Below are positions 1 to 10,740 of a stretch of 64,000 bases of DNA, piece by piece. Origin of the DNA: Blepharisma japonicum. Lineage: Eukaryota > Ciliophora > Heterotrichea > Heterotrichida > Blepharismidae. The DNA lies in the NCBI GenBank assembly GCA_949751835.1, contig CATKHK010000004.1:310001-374000 (forward strand), in the 5' to 3' direction. Position 1 is the stretch's first letter, and each line of letters opens with the position of its first letter. The notes beneath the pieces were generated by a model. The model had not been told where the DNA came from and ran no database searches. It saw only the letters and a list, made by a program, of their open reading frames with translations. A program made the position numbers and the translations under genes.

Positions 1-156
1 AGAAGCAAACCACATGAGCCAACTCCTGGGAGTTATAACGGACCATTAGCAGCTTCAAGTAAATATAGAAACTCATATCATAGAAGAAGACGAACTCCAT
101 CACCTCTAGCTCGCTCTAGAAGAGATCGCTCAATATCTAATTCTCAAAATCGCTAA
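1..156 (+). CDS. 3' end of an RS-rich (SR-type) protein, partial
   Basis: The first reading frame is open from base 1 to a TAA at 154-156 and gives the last 51 residues of a protein whose start lies upstream of the window. The tail is rich in arginine, serine and proline, with a run of arginines followed by TPSPLARSRRDRSISNS. Such RS/SP-rich tails are typical of SR splicing factors and related pre-mRNA processing proteins, where the serines are phosphorylated. No RNA-binding domain is visible because only the tail is present, so the family assignment is inference. It could also be another nuclear protein with a basic, phosphorylated tail. Confidence 0.6.
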   Translation, partial: RSKPHEPTPGSYNGPLAASSKYRNSYHRRRRTPSPLARSRRDRSISNSQNR

Positions 157-619
157 ATAATTTTCTCCACCAGCTCTATTAATCTTTTCAGCATCATTCG
201 CAACTTAAAGGAAGAGCGCTCTTTCTTGTCATTAATTCTCCATCTACTCCATAATAAAAATACGTCTTTTCAAGTATTTAGGGCTTTATTAAATGCAATA
301 CTACTATAGAAATAAATATATCGTAAATAGAGTACTTGAAATAAAAGCTTATTAATTTTTAAACAATTCAAATTGGATGATGACTGATCTGATTTTTTGA
401 AGTAAAAATGATAGATAGTTACAAAATTTTAAATTCAAATTATGGAATAAACTAATGGGAAAATAAAGAATTTTAAATGAAAAAAAAGCAATTTTTGATA
501 AAAATTGCTTATTTTGTTTTCTTGTAATATTTATAATAACTTGCCCGATTTTAATAGATTATAAATTTTAGACAGCTCTATCCAATATCCTATTGCTAAC
601 GAATTAATATAAAATTATT
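157..619. other. AT-rich intergenic spacer
   Basis: About 460 bases between the end of the RS-rich protein and the spastin-like gene. I see no open frame, repeat or RNA gene here. It must hold the 3' end of the first gene and the promoter of the second. Confidence 0.5.
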
Positions 620-1840
620 ATGGAAACTAGGCCGATACCGGATCTGATAAGAGACGCAAATCAATTCTACAGTACATTTTATTTAGATGAGCAAAACTTT
701 TCAAGAGCTTTGCCGCTTTATAGGCAAGCTTTAGATCTTTTATTTCAAATGTCAAAAGTTCAGAGACCGCCTGAAAAGGACAAAACTATGATTTATATTT
801 CTCAGCTTCTAGAAAAGGCAGAATATTGTAAAGGCGTGAATAACTCTCTTGAAGAGCAAAAGGTACCAATTCGAAGGACCGTAACTACCAATAACAGAGG
901 CCAAATAGTTTCTCCAGTGAGAAATTCAGTGCAGGTTAATCGAAATTCTAACCCAAATCCTGAATTAGCAAACTTAGAAAGAGCAATAGAAGGAGAAATT
1001 GTAGACAGATCGCTCAGCGTTAAATGGGAAGATATTGCAGGACTGGAGAGAGCTAAAGAAATGCTAAGAGAAGCCATTATACTTCCTTCCCAATTTCCAC
1101 ATATATTTACAGGCCTACGAGCGCCTCCAAAAGGCATCATGCTTTTTGGTCCACCTGGGACAGGCAAAACTATGCTTGCTAAAGCTGTAGCTTCCCAATG
1201 CCAAGCCACATTTCTTAGCGTTTCTTCAGCTACACTTACGTCAAAGAATTTTGGAGATGCTGAAAAATTAGTCAGAGCCCTTTTCAGCGTAGCTAGGCGG
1301 CTTCAGCCTTCAGTTATTTTTATAGATGAAGTAGACTCAATTTTAGGTTCTCGATCAGATAGTCAGCATGAAGCTTCAAGAAGACTTGAAACGGAGTTTT
1401 TAGTCCAAATGGACGGGGTTTCCTCGAATTCAGATGATCGCGTAATTGTGATTGCTGCTACAAATCGGCCGCAAGAAATTGATGAAGCTGTAAGGAGAAG
1501 GCTTGCTAAAAGAGTTTATATAGACTTGCCTGATAATGAAACTAGGAATGCGATGGTTATGAAACTGATGGAAAATTTATCGAAAAAATTGTCACCGAAA
1601 GATTTAGATTTCATTGTAAAGCATACGAATTTTTATTCAGGAAGTGATATGACTGCACTTTGTAAAGAAGCTGCAATGGGGCCTGTAAGAAATCTAAAGC
1701 CAGATAAGCTAAGTAAAGGAGAAATTCCACCTATTAGTTTGAAGCATTTTAAAGAAGCATTAAAAGTTATAAGGCCTTCAGTATCAAAAGCCACACTTGA
1801 ATTTTATGCGAAATGGAATGAAGAATTTGGAGTGGTATAA
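620..1840 (+). CDS. Spastin-like AAA ATPase (microtubule severing)
   Basis: 406 residues, no intron and no in-frame TGA. The first ~75 residues form a helical region like a MIT domain, followed by a basic linker (80-115) and one AAA domain from about residue 133. Visible motifs: Walker A GPPGTGKT (177-184), Walker B IFIDEVD (233-239), sensor-1 AATN (279-282), arginine fingers in VRRRL (291-295). The segments around EHEASRRL-type sequence (here QHEASRRLETEFLVQMDG) and the C-terminal helix ending in YAKWNEEFG match spastin better than katanin or VPS4. Spastins form hexamers that pull tubulin tails through the pore and cut microtubules. In a large ciliate this would act in remodelling cortical microtubules. 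Assignment to the meiotic AAA clade is sure, to spastin itself probable. Confidence 0.85.
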   Translation: METRPIPDLIRDANQFYSTFYLDEQNFSRALPLYRQALDLLFQMSKVQRPPEKDKTMIYISQLLEKAEYCKGVNNSLEEQKVPIRRTVTTNNRGQIVSPVRNSVQVNRNSNPNPELANLERAIEGEIVDRSLSVKWEDIAGLERAKEMLREAIILPSQFPHIFTGLRAPPKGIMLFGPPGTGKTMLAKAVASQCQATFLSVSSATLTSKNFGDAEKLVRALFSVARRLQPSVIFIDEVDSILGSRSDSQHEASRRLETEFLVQMDGVSSNSDDRVIVIAATNRPQEIDEAVRRRLAKRVYIDLPDNETRNAMVMKLMENLSKKLSPKDLDFIVKHTNFYSGSDMTALCKEAAMGPVRNLKPDKLSKGEIPPISLKHFKEALKVIRPSVSKATLEFYAKWNEEFGVV

Positions 1841-1924
1841 TGAAATAAAACACTGGTTTATTAATTAAATATTGCTAAATATTCTTTATAGGTCTATTAT
1901 CTTCTTTGTTTTTTAATTTAAATT

Positions 1925-2290
1925 TTGTTGTTTATATATAAAGCTCTGTCCATGAGTATTGATTCTCGTCTTTTTTCGATATACATAAAATTTTCGTTCC
2001 CTATCACGTCACAGCTTAATCTTTCCTCCATACCTCTTCTTCAAGTTGCGCTTAACATAGTCTTTCAGTTCTGAGATTACCTTTGGATTTTTTCTAAATT
2101 CTTCCTTGATATCTGCCACAATTTTGGCAAGATCAATTCAATTTTCCCCATTTTGTCAAGTTTAAGGATTTTTAGATTGTCAAAAATATTTCCATCCAAC
2201 TGGTGAGCAGATATGAGTGCCCACGCGACGTATTGCGATGTTTATGGGCTCTCTAAGGTATTTCTCAATGTTCTTTAGAATTTATAAATT
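1925..2290 (-). pseudogene. Decayed gene fragment, unknown protein
   Basis: On the minus strand two adjoining frames look protein-coding but do not join in one frame and have no start: one reads about 35 residues around ALISAHQLDGNIFDNLKIL, the next reads about 65 lysine/arginine-rich residues around IKEEFRKNPKVISELKDYV and KKRYGGKIKLWRDRERKFY. The composition differs from the AT-rich noncoding spacer around it. I infer a remnant of a gene broken by a frameshift. I do not recognise the family. The rest of the 1841-2403 spacer shows nothing else. Confidence 0.3.
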
Positions 2291-2403
2291 TTTTTATTTA
2301 AGCTGCCGAAATCTTTAAAAATAAAATAGATTAGCTAATTAATAGGATGGAATTATAACAATAATTTTAAATCACATTGAAAATTTTTAATAAAATAATA
2401 ATA

Positions 2404-3567
2404 ATGAACCACATTGATAGAGATGGTCATGATGATCAGAATCCAAAGATTGAGACTCTTTGCATTCATGCTGGGCAGCCTCCATTTCCTTCAACAGGAG
2501 CATTAGCTGTGCCAGTTTATCTGTCAACTGAATTTGAATATTGTCATGCAGATAACTTTAGTGACTTAGAAAAACCTTTGAGTTCTACGGTTAAATCTTT
2601 AGAAAAATTGATAGCGACTTGTGAATCTACTAAGTATGCCATAGCATTTCCGACTGGTTTAGCAGCTATATGTAGTGTTTTTCAATTAGCTTGCCCAGGA
2701 ATGCATGTTATTGTGGGTGTGGATGTCTACATAGGTGCGAGATATCCTTTTTCTAAGCTAATCAGCACTATGGACAATGTTTCTTCTGACTATATAGATT
2801 TTTCTAATATTGACAATGTCCGAAATGCTATCAAACCAAACACAAAGGTTATTTGACTTGAAACCTTTTCTAATCCATTGCTAAATGTTCCTGATATTAA
2901 ATTAATATCAGAAATTGCTCATCAACACAATATTTTTTTAGCTGTAGATAACACATTAGGAACCCCTTATTTAATTAAGCCCATAGAGCATGGTGCAGAT
3001 ATTGTTATCCATTCAGCAACAAAATTTATAAACGGCCACTGTGACGTTCTACAAGGAATCGTCTGCACAAGTGACCTTAAAATTTATCAAAAAATCCATG
3101 AATATCAAAGCATGATGGCTGACTCTCCAAATTCATTTGATTGCTATTTAGCTATTAGAGGAATGAAAACTTTGCATCTCCGAATGAAAAAAAGTGCAAA
3201 AAATGCTATGAAATGCGCATTATTTTTAAAATCTCACCCGAAAGTTGATTTTGTGAGATATCCAGGACTTCCTGATCACCAGAACTATGAATATGTAAAA
3301 AGAGAAATGAGGAATGCAGGAGCTGTTATTACCTGGAAAATTAAGGGTGGAGAGGAAGAAATGAATAACTTTTTTTATAATTTGAAAATCATTGATGTTG
3401 TTTATGCAAGCTTGGGAGGAGTGAAAAGCACTATAAATGACCCATGATTGGCGAGGGATTATCAAGAGGAATATCAATTGCCAAATAATATACTTAGATT
3501 TTCCGTAGGATGTGAACATTATGAAGATTTGATTCATGATTTAAATCAAGCTTTGGATAAAGTTTAA
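2404..3567 (+). CDS. Cys/Met-metabolism PLP-dependent enzyme
   Basis: 387 residues starting at the ATG at 2404; a longer frame would need a TTG start. Two in-frame TGA codons (2854, 3445) fall at tryptophan positions (VIWLETFSNPLL and DPWLARDYQ), as expected for UGA=Trp. Fold type I features: LETFSNPLLNVPDI, VDNTLGTPYL (181-190), and the PLP-lysine motif SATKFINGH with Lys207. The family includes cystathionine gamma-lyase, cystathionine gamma- and beta-type enzymes and methionine gamma-lyase, so the role is in transsulfuration or methionine breakdown. Odd: the usual YSRxxNPT block is replaced by DNFSDLEKPLSSTV (about 50-63), so the residues that normally bind the PLP phosphate from the neighbouring subunit are missing. 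Substrate cannot be told. Confidence 0.8.
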
Positions 3568-3743
3568 GATTATGCAAGATAACTTTAATTAGTTGTATTA
3601 TTTTAGTAATTTTAGTATATAGTTATCTTCAAAACCTATAATAATTTATTAAAAATTTTATCATAATAATTATACTAAAATATACCATGTTATGTAGTGA
3701 AGGACTATCAAAATCTTTTAATATGCAATTAATGATGAAAACA

Positions 3744-6059
3744 TTATTTCATTAATGCTCGAATTTTCTGAGTTTTTATGTTTTGATACAAATAATCTAA
3801 CTCCTCTGATATTTTTTGAGCTTTTTCACTAATACAAACTTCACACTTAAATCCTCCGCATCTGCAATTTTTATTCGTCTTTTTCATTAAATTTCATAAC
3901 TTTTCAATACATTTTTCGCTTTTATTAATTCTTTTTAAAAGCTTATTTATTTCTTCTTTTGTCTGCTCTTTATCTCTTTTTCGTTTAGTTGAATGGCTCT
4001 CTTCTCAATCATTTATAATATGTGCCATTAAAGGCTTATTATCAGTAATCGAGGATGCCAAAGAGTTTATTCTTTGTCTACGCTTTTTTTTTGCATATGA
4101 TTTTAGCATAAAAAACGAATTAAGCTTTAACTTTCCGTAGTAAAATGATTCTGCTCTTTCCATATTAGTCTTTCTTTTTAGAGTATGATATAGAAGGAAA
4201 ATAAAAGATTTTTTTAAAAGTTTTTTGGTATAATGGCGGTCTGCAAGAGAATTATGATATTTAGGATTAAGAATGCAAACCTCGTGCCAACCTTTAAAAG
4301 CTTTATTTAGTAGTGATCTTTTCGAATGATTATTCATTTGGTAATATTTTCGTCAAGATGATAAATATCTAGATTCTTGTGAAATTTTATAAAATGAATC
4401 TGCTTTTTCAGTGTTTTGTTTCTTTATTCTTTTTAATTCCTCATATCTTTTCCAAGCATTTAATATATTTCTCATCATTTTCTGAATCTTTTTTCTATTA
4501 ACTTTTTTTTGATAAAATTCAAAAAGTTTTTCAATGTCTTTTGGCTTCTTTTGTGCATTTAATGTAAATCCTTGTGGACTTGTTCTGCTTTCTCCATAGT
4601 ATTCTCTTTCATAGCTGCTAATTTCTTCTTCAATTTCGTGTAAAAAAGCTTTATCTGATCCTAAGTCAAAATCGACACTTTTAATTCCTAGTGTCGGTGA
4701 AATAGGAATTTTTAATGATATAAGCTCTGGGGAAGCTCCAAAACAATTTATAGGAGAGCATCGAGTTTCTTCAGTTATATCTTTATTGCTTCTATCTTTT
4801 TTTAAGGAATAGCCAACAATCCGTGGATCACTAAAGCTTGGAAGTCCTAATTGGCTTGCATCAAACCTTAAAAGTTGCTCTTTTTCATTATATAAAATTT
4901 CTATAGTATCAATCTGATTTTTAATTATAGTCAAAATAATACGTAAATAATCTTGGTTGCAGCCAAAAATAGGAAATCTTGCTAAGTTTTGAGCTCTTAA
5001 ATATCTGCTTGATGGATCATTTAGAAAATTTATTTCATTCTCTAAAGGAAAAGGATAAATATCGATTCGAGCAGAGTTTAAATTTTGTTTGCTAGTATAA
5101 GCGTTATGTAGGACAACTCCTAATTGATAAAACTGCAGTAATTCAGTCTCAAATAACCTTTCTTGATCATCTATATTTATATTAATTTCTTTCGCGCTCT
5201 TTTCGAGAAAAGCTTGCAAATCATTTTTCCCCGAATTTTCCATTAAAATCAAGATTTCGCAAAATAATCATTTATAAATTCTAAATAATTCATCCTGGTC
5301 AAAATTACTGCCATCATCATTTTTTTGTAATGCCTTACTAGCAGTTTCTATATAATTTAAAATCATATATGGTCTGATAATTTTATTGTAATTATATTTC
5401 GGAAGTTTAGGGAAGCCTTCAAGCTTTTTTAGTTCTTTATTATGCGCTGCATTTATGTCTTCTCAATACGGGCCTGTAATTGGATCAATTTTATGCTTCA
5501 AAGCATTAAATAGCTCATATTTGATTTTTAATCTTTTTATATCAATATCTAAACTCATAATTAATTTTTCATTCCTATATAAGTATTTCATAAGCGTTTT
5601 TGATAGTAAAATCGAGTCTAATATGTCTTGCTTAATAAAATCCTGAATTTTTATATTATTTAGCTCAACTAGATGTGGAAAAATACTTAAAAGTAGCGGC
5701 AAAATATTCGGATGCAGGGATATAGGATTTTCTTGGATATTTAAAACAAGTAAGTTATCAGGGTTTTTTATTTTAAGAAATTCTGTAAGACTTTGTATGT
5801 AATTATGAGAAATATTTATATGAGTGAGATTTTTGAATTGGTTAATTCCATCTAAAGTTTGTAAATTGTTGTGTGATAAATTAATTTTTGTGATTTTTGC
5901 GTAATTCAAAGGAATTGGGGAAATTTCGTCCAATTGATGAGAGCTTACATTTAAATAGTCTCCATTAAAATTTGGAATAGATGATAAAACTTGGCTTATG
6001 GTCTTTTTGTGTGAAAATTCTTTTTTGAGGGCTGATTGATAGGAAAAAGAAGAAGCCAT
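3744..6059 (-). CDS. LRR protein with Sfi1-like repeats and Cys-rich tail
   Basis: One frame of 771 residues from ATG 6059 to TAA 3744, crossing several TGA codons read as Trp; without that reassignment it would appear as three or four fragments. Residues ~35-115 are leucine-rich repeats of the SDS22/dynein-light-chain-1 style (KITKINLSHNNLQTL, NLTHINISHNYIQSL). The centre is alpha-helical. Around residues 560-690 come short repeats with an aromatic/Trp core (ILNAWKRY, YLSSWRKYY, AFKGWHEV, SFIFLLYHTL, SFFMLKSYA), resembling the centrin-binding repeats of Sfi1. Then follow a basic coiled coil and a tail with CRCGGFKCEVC, a possible metal site. I infer a basal-body or contractile-fibre (centrin-rich) protein. 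The LRR part is sure; the Sfi1 comparison is by eye. Confidence 0.75.
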
Positions 6060-6302
6060 TTTATGTATTTAAATCTTATGCAATACAAATTTTTACAAGT
6101 CTAATATAGACTTATAATCTTTAATTAATTTAATTATAATAAATTATTTTATTCATTAATATGAATTTTGTTGTTTTCCTTTCCACACTTTTCTCAACCT
6201 AGATTGGAAAATATCTTGGGAATTTGAATTTCCAAGCTCATTCTTTTAGCCCCCATATTAGTGAAGATTCTTGCTAATCCTTAAACTTTAATCATAAATA
6301 AA

Positions 6303-7496
6303 ATGCAATCAATTGAGAGGCTTAATGCTTCTGATAGTGGGAATACAAGCACTGAAGACCTTCTTATAATAAATAACATTGCAACATCTTTGGATGCGAC
6401 ACAAATACCTATAATCATTCGCGTGCCTCGAGGTCGTTCTTTTTTTGAAGAAAGCTCTAGTGAAGATGTATCAGAAAGGCTTATTCGAACTTTTAATCAA
6501 GATGTCATGATTATTGATGAAACTTTGGAATCTTTATTAGAAAAATCATTTAGTGAAAATTCAAGAGAAGATCCAGCATCATTTCTTGCTGATTTAAATT
6601 CTCAAAGCTGAAAATATCCAACAATAGACGACAACAACAATTCTTGTAGCTTTAATGATACATTTTCAAACAATAAAAAGAAAAATTACATAGAAACACT
6701 GCGTGAAGAAGTTTATTTTGAGCAGCCTTTCACATTAATTACCCTTGGCAATAATGAATTGTTTTTACATGATATGGTAAATGATAAGGAAAACAATATA
6801 AATTTTCCAGAAAACATAGAGCTTGATGCAGTTTGCGTTTTGCCTGATGGACAGATTATTGCCACTTGCAAAGGAAGTTTACCATCATTTAGGTATCAAG
6901 CTTCTAATGGCTGAAATTATATAGGAGAATTAATTCATGCTAGAAGTGGCCATTTTATGGTTTTTCATAAAGGGACTGTATATGTAATTGGAGGAAATTT
7001 TCAAGGAAAATTAATGAGAGAGGTAGAAAAACTGAACACAAATGACTGTTGGGAAGAAATCGCCCCACTTAATAATCCAAGGATGCACTCATCTGCTGCG
7101 TCCATGCAAGGGAAGCTTTACGTGACTGGCGGAATTTGTGAAATAGAAAATTATGCATCAATTGAAGTTTTATCTGGAAAGATATGATCCGTTTTGGATG
7201 TAAAAATTCCTAATAATCTTTATGGGCATGCTTGCTTTTTTACACCCGAGCATAAATTGGTAATTTTAGGAGGGATGATAGAAAATAATCCGGCCTGCTC
7301 AATTTCAATTATCACAGAAGGAGAAGGCGTAGTGGAAGACTCTCTTCGCTGTGAAGACTATTTTCCTTTAAACTCTTGAAGCTACTTTGAAGAAGAAGGA
7401 AAAATTATCATATGGGGCTCCAAAGCTTTATGGAAATTCGACATTTCTACTTTGACATTAAATTTGCATAAAACCTGGCCTGTAATAAAAGATTAA
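6303..7496 (+). CDS. Kelch-repeat protein
   Basis: 397 residues from ATG 6303 to TAA 7494-7496, with in-frame TGA codons read as Trp (first at 6609-6611). The first ~110 residues are acidic/serine-rich without a known domain. From about residue 125 the sequence shows beta-propeller blades of kelch type, with the GG doublets preceded by hydrophobic strands: VYVIGGNFQGK, LYVTGGICEIEN, KLVILGGMIENN, and Trp/aromatic strands between them. Kelch propellers mediate protein binding, often in cytoskeletal or ubiquitin-ligase adaptors; no BTB or F-box is seen. It lies convergent to the next gene with only 27 bp between the two stops. It is not closely like the zinc/kelch family further right. Confidence 0.7.
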
Positions 7497-7523
7497 TTAT
7501 TGGATATTTTGGTAAATTTAGTA

Positions 7524-8225
7524 TTAAATTAATATCAATTCAGAGATCCCTAGCATTGGATATATAACTAAATTTGCAACCGTGATGGCAGCTCCTGAAG
7601 CAAGTATTTGTAAAATATGAAAAATCCTTAAAAATCCAAATTTTGTATAGGCAAACTTAAAAGTATTGTTAAAAACCATAAACTTTACCATTCCACTTAA
7701 AGCTCGGTTCTGCAATACAGAAATTTGTGATTCTTTTAGCCCAAAAGATCCCAAATTTCTCGATGGCAAATCTAAATAAACATTTATAAGCTTAGCCCTT
7801 CTGCATACTTCTGGAGCAAAAATCATGTATTTAAACGGATTTTCACATAATTTTGAATTTTCTTTATGTCTTTTTGCTATTCTTTCATAAATCAGCCAGA
7901 CGATAATCCATATAGCACAAACAACTATATTGAGAGCAGGCACAAATGATACAACCACATTAATAAGGAGCGAAAAAATCCAAAAAAATATGCTCTCATC
8001 TACTCTTAAGCGATTTCACCACCTTTTCATTCACAAAGCATAAAAACAATTTTCGTCAAGTCTCTCATAACTACCTTCAGCTACTTTATTGATTTTTGAA
8101 TTAAATTGTCTGATAGCATGGTTATATAATCCCACTGGATCTAGTGAGGGAACATAAACATGCTTTCCACTATCATTTTCAATAAGTTTTTTAAACATGA
8201 TATCGACTTGACTTTCTTCACCCAT
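7524..8225 (-). CDS. Membrane protein, unknown family
   Basis: 233 residues from ATG 8225 to TAA 7524, with at least five TGA/TGG tryptophans in a cluster just before the first membrane segment (FYALWMKRWWNRL). Hydrophobic stretches: residues ~90-120 (SLLINVVVSFVPALNIVVCAIWIIVWLIYE, probably two spans or a hairpin) and ~195-230 near the C-terminus (FHILQILASGAAITVANLV...). The N-terminal ~75 residues and a central ~80-residue loop are soluble. I do not recognise a family. It may sit in an internal membrane; no signal peptide is seen. The next minus gene ends only 25 bp upstream of its start codon. Confidence 0.6.
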
Positions 8226-8250
8226 CTTATGTAATAATTTTATTTTTTAA

Positions 8251-9322
8251 TTAATTTTGGTCTTTTTTCTTAAACTTCTCCAAATAAATTTGTGGAAAGC
8301 CGACCCTCCCTTTCATGCTCCCGAATTTTCTATCAAATTCATTCAGCGCTTGCATTCCTTCTTGAATTTCGCTAAATTCTCTGTCTGTATATCCGATAGA
8401 AGGCCTTGCAGATTGAACTCGAGTAGGCATTCTTGACGTAGTTGGTCGTCAATTTATTTCTTGTAAGTCTGGCTTACTTAAGGTTTTTTTCTGAAAATCA
8501 GTCAATGGGAAAGCTTCTGCTCTTCTTGTGGTTAATGGAATATATCCGCCTTTATTCATATAGGCAGCTATAGCCTCCGGAAAATCCACATTTAATAGAC
8601 CTCGGGATTCAGGCAGCTCATCAACTTTTGGAATTTTTCTTTCAGTTGGGGCCGATAATTGGTTCAATCTTTCACTGCATTTTGAAGAGGGACGAGCTGA
8701 TTCTGGTTTTATATGAATAACGCCAGCTTTTTCTTCTTTTTCTTTATTTTTTTGGCTGAGTACTTTAAAATTGTTCATGGTTTTCATGCGGTTTTCGACA
8801 TGTCATTTTTTTTTCATTTCTTCAGCGAATTTTTGTTCCTCAATTTTTATTTGTATATTTTCAACAGCCTCTTCATCAACTTTTATAATTCTAGGATCAA
8901 TCAATAAATTCAATTTTTCTACAGGCAAATCATTATATCTATCAAAAATTGATAATTTGTGATGCAAAGTGTTTGCAGAAGGGTTTTTAAAAGTAACAAA
9001 TCTTGCATTAGTTGATTCTATATCAGATTCAGGGATCGAAATTTGGCCACTTTTAATTTGTCTCTAATTTGAAAATTACAGCTTCACGTTCTCTTTTACG
9101 ATGGTTAAGTAATTCATTATAGACCTCTTTTCGAGCTGTTGTATAAGGAACTGCTGATGCTGTAGACGGACGAGTTGACAAAGGTTTATATGGCTGCTCT
9201 TGAGAAGAAAGGTAAAGTTTTGAGATTTTGGGTGATGAATGGTGGATAGAGTTTCACATTTCATTGCGCTCGTGGAAGTACCCATTAGTTTTGATTTGGA
9301 TGGCTTTTTTTGGCTCTTCCCA
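8251..9322 (-). CDS. Unknown protein with one 16-nt intron
   Basis: 351 residues. Exon 1 runs from ATG 9322 to 9080; a 16-nt intron gtaattttcaaattag (plus-strand 9064-9079) removes an otherwise in-frame stop; exon 2 ends at TAA 8251. Joining the exons gives EREARQIKSGQI across the junction. The protein is charged and mostly disordered or helical, with short conserved-looking basic/proline stretches such as PLSTRPSTASAVPYTT, ESARPSSKCSE and RMPTRVQSARPSIGY, the kind of sequence seen in ciliary or microtubule-inner proteins. No catalytic domain is visible. Function unknown; a cytoskeletal role is only a guess from composition. Confidence 0.6.
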
Positions 9323-9425
9323 TGGTTTTGGGTATAACTGATTATTTATGAACATAATTATTTGAATCAGAAAAAATTGTTTTGATTAACTAGCCACAAT
9401 GCTCTTTATATATATAAAATTTTAA

Positions 9426-10490
9426 CTAATCTAAATTCTCTAATTCTTCCCACAGTTTTCTGTTAAGTTCAATAGCTTCTACATATTCCTGTGCTTCCTG
9501 CATGTGTAATGCTAGCAGTTTCCACAATGGATAAATAAAGACATCAATAAATCCCATTTGATTTTGCTTAATTTTTCTTATATCATTTCCAATCCTTAAA
9601 AATTCACTTACAGGTAGCCCTCTGGTTTCTTCTTGCATCACCTGCTGATTGAATTCCTGGATAATCCTTAGTGACCATACAGTAGCTAGCTCAAATTTAT
9701 AGCATGGATTTCCAACATCAGCCGAATGTAGAACCATAGACATAACTGCTTGCCTGTGGTCTTGATTGTTTTTATCATAGCCTGTAGTAAAAATATTGGT
9801 ATAATCACTCATTACAGTTTTATGTTTAGCCATATCCGTCCCTAAAATTGTTGGGATGATAATCCTTCTCAAGTAATTTTTATCTTGTAGTGAAAAATCT
9901 GAAAATATATCACATCCACTTAGTTCAAGAAAATTTATAAGAGTTGCTGCATGATGATTTTCTAGAACTGATGCGTCATTATAAGTAATCGCTAAAGGAT
10001 GACGAGAGTTCACCATAAGTGCATTTGTTACTCCAGGGTGGTTTAAATCGTGGCCATAAGAAGACAAAAGCAAAGAAAGGCGATCCAGAGGGGTGAGGAA
10101 CCTTTCATATTTGTCAGCTTTTTCGCCAATTGCAAAAACCATTTGGGTTACAGAAGTTGCATGAAAATAGTTGTGAAAAGGATTATTTTGGTAATTTTCT
10201 GATACTGCAAATATAAATCTCTGGAGTTTTTTGATGTCTAAATGAAAAAGTCCAATAAAATCACTGAAAATATGCAACATAAGCTCTCTGAGCTCAGCTT
10301 TTTCATAATTAAAAGCTGCAAAATCCTTCAGCCTTAGTAAATTAAGCTTGTCTTCATTTGGAGCAAAAGGATTTTCGTTTGAATATGCAAATTCTTCAAC
10401 ATTCGCGAAATATAAAGGTGTAAGAATATCATTATGGATGGTTTCCATTCAGCGGTTTCTTAATGATGGGTCGACACGCTGTAAATTCAT
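9426..10490 (-). CDS. Class I cyclic-nucleotide phosphodiesterase
   Basis: 354 residues from ATG 10490 to TAG 9426, with one in-frame TGA as Trp at 10449. It hydrolyses cAMP and/or cGMP. Catalytic motifs are all present: HNYFH (106-110), HDLNHPG (147-153) and HSADVGNP (255-262), which give the metal-binding His/Asp set of class I PDEs. An invariant-type Gln region (QMGFIDVFI) follows near the C-terminus and would bind the nucleotide. No GAF or membrane domain is present, so it is a short catalytic form. The frame stays open, and looks coding, upstream to 10725 but without an ATG, so a further upstream exon cannot be excluded. Substrate preference cannot be read. Confidence 0.85.
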
Positions 10491-10740
10491 GAAAGTTGTC
10501 TTGATAAGATCAACCTCAGCAGTTGTGGAGGGAATTTGATGTTGCCTGGATAAGTATTCAAGTTTTGTAAAAATTTTTCTTTCCTGAGAACTCGAGTAGA
10601 TTATTTCACGAGTTTTAGGTTTTCTTGTTGTCGCTGAGCACCCTATTTTAGTATAATACAGAAAAGTTTTTTTTATTGCAAATAAGAATTTGATAAGAAG
10701 AATTGAAAGAAATGAGAAATATATTTATTATAATTAGAAA

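Noticed and set aside
802-1209. Minus-strand frame of 135 codons inside the spastin-like gene
   Set aside because: Shadow of the AAA ATPase, which has all motifs on the plus strand.
2377-2403. Upstream extension of the PLP enzyme from TTG
   Set aside because: The extension is AT-rich and an ATG at 2404 gives a normal N-terminus.
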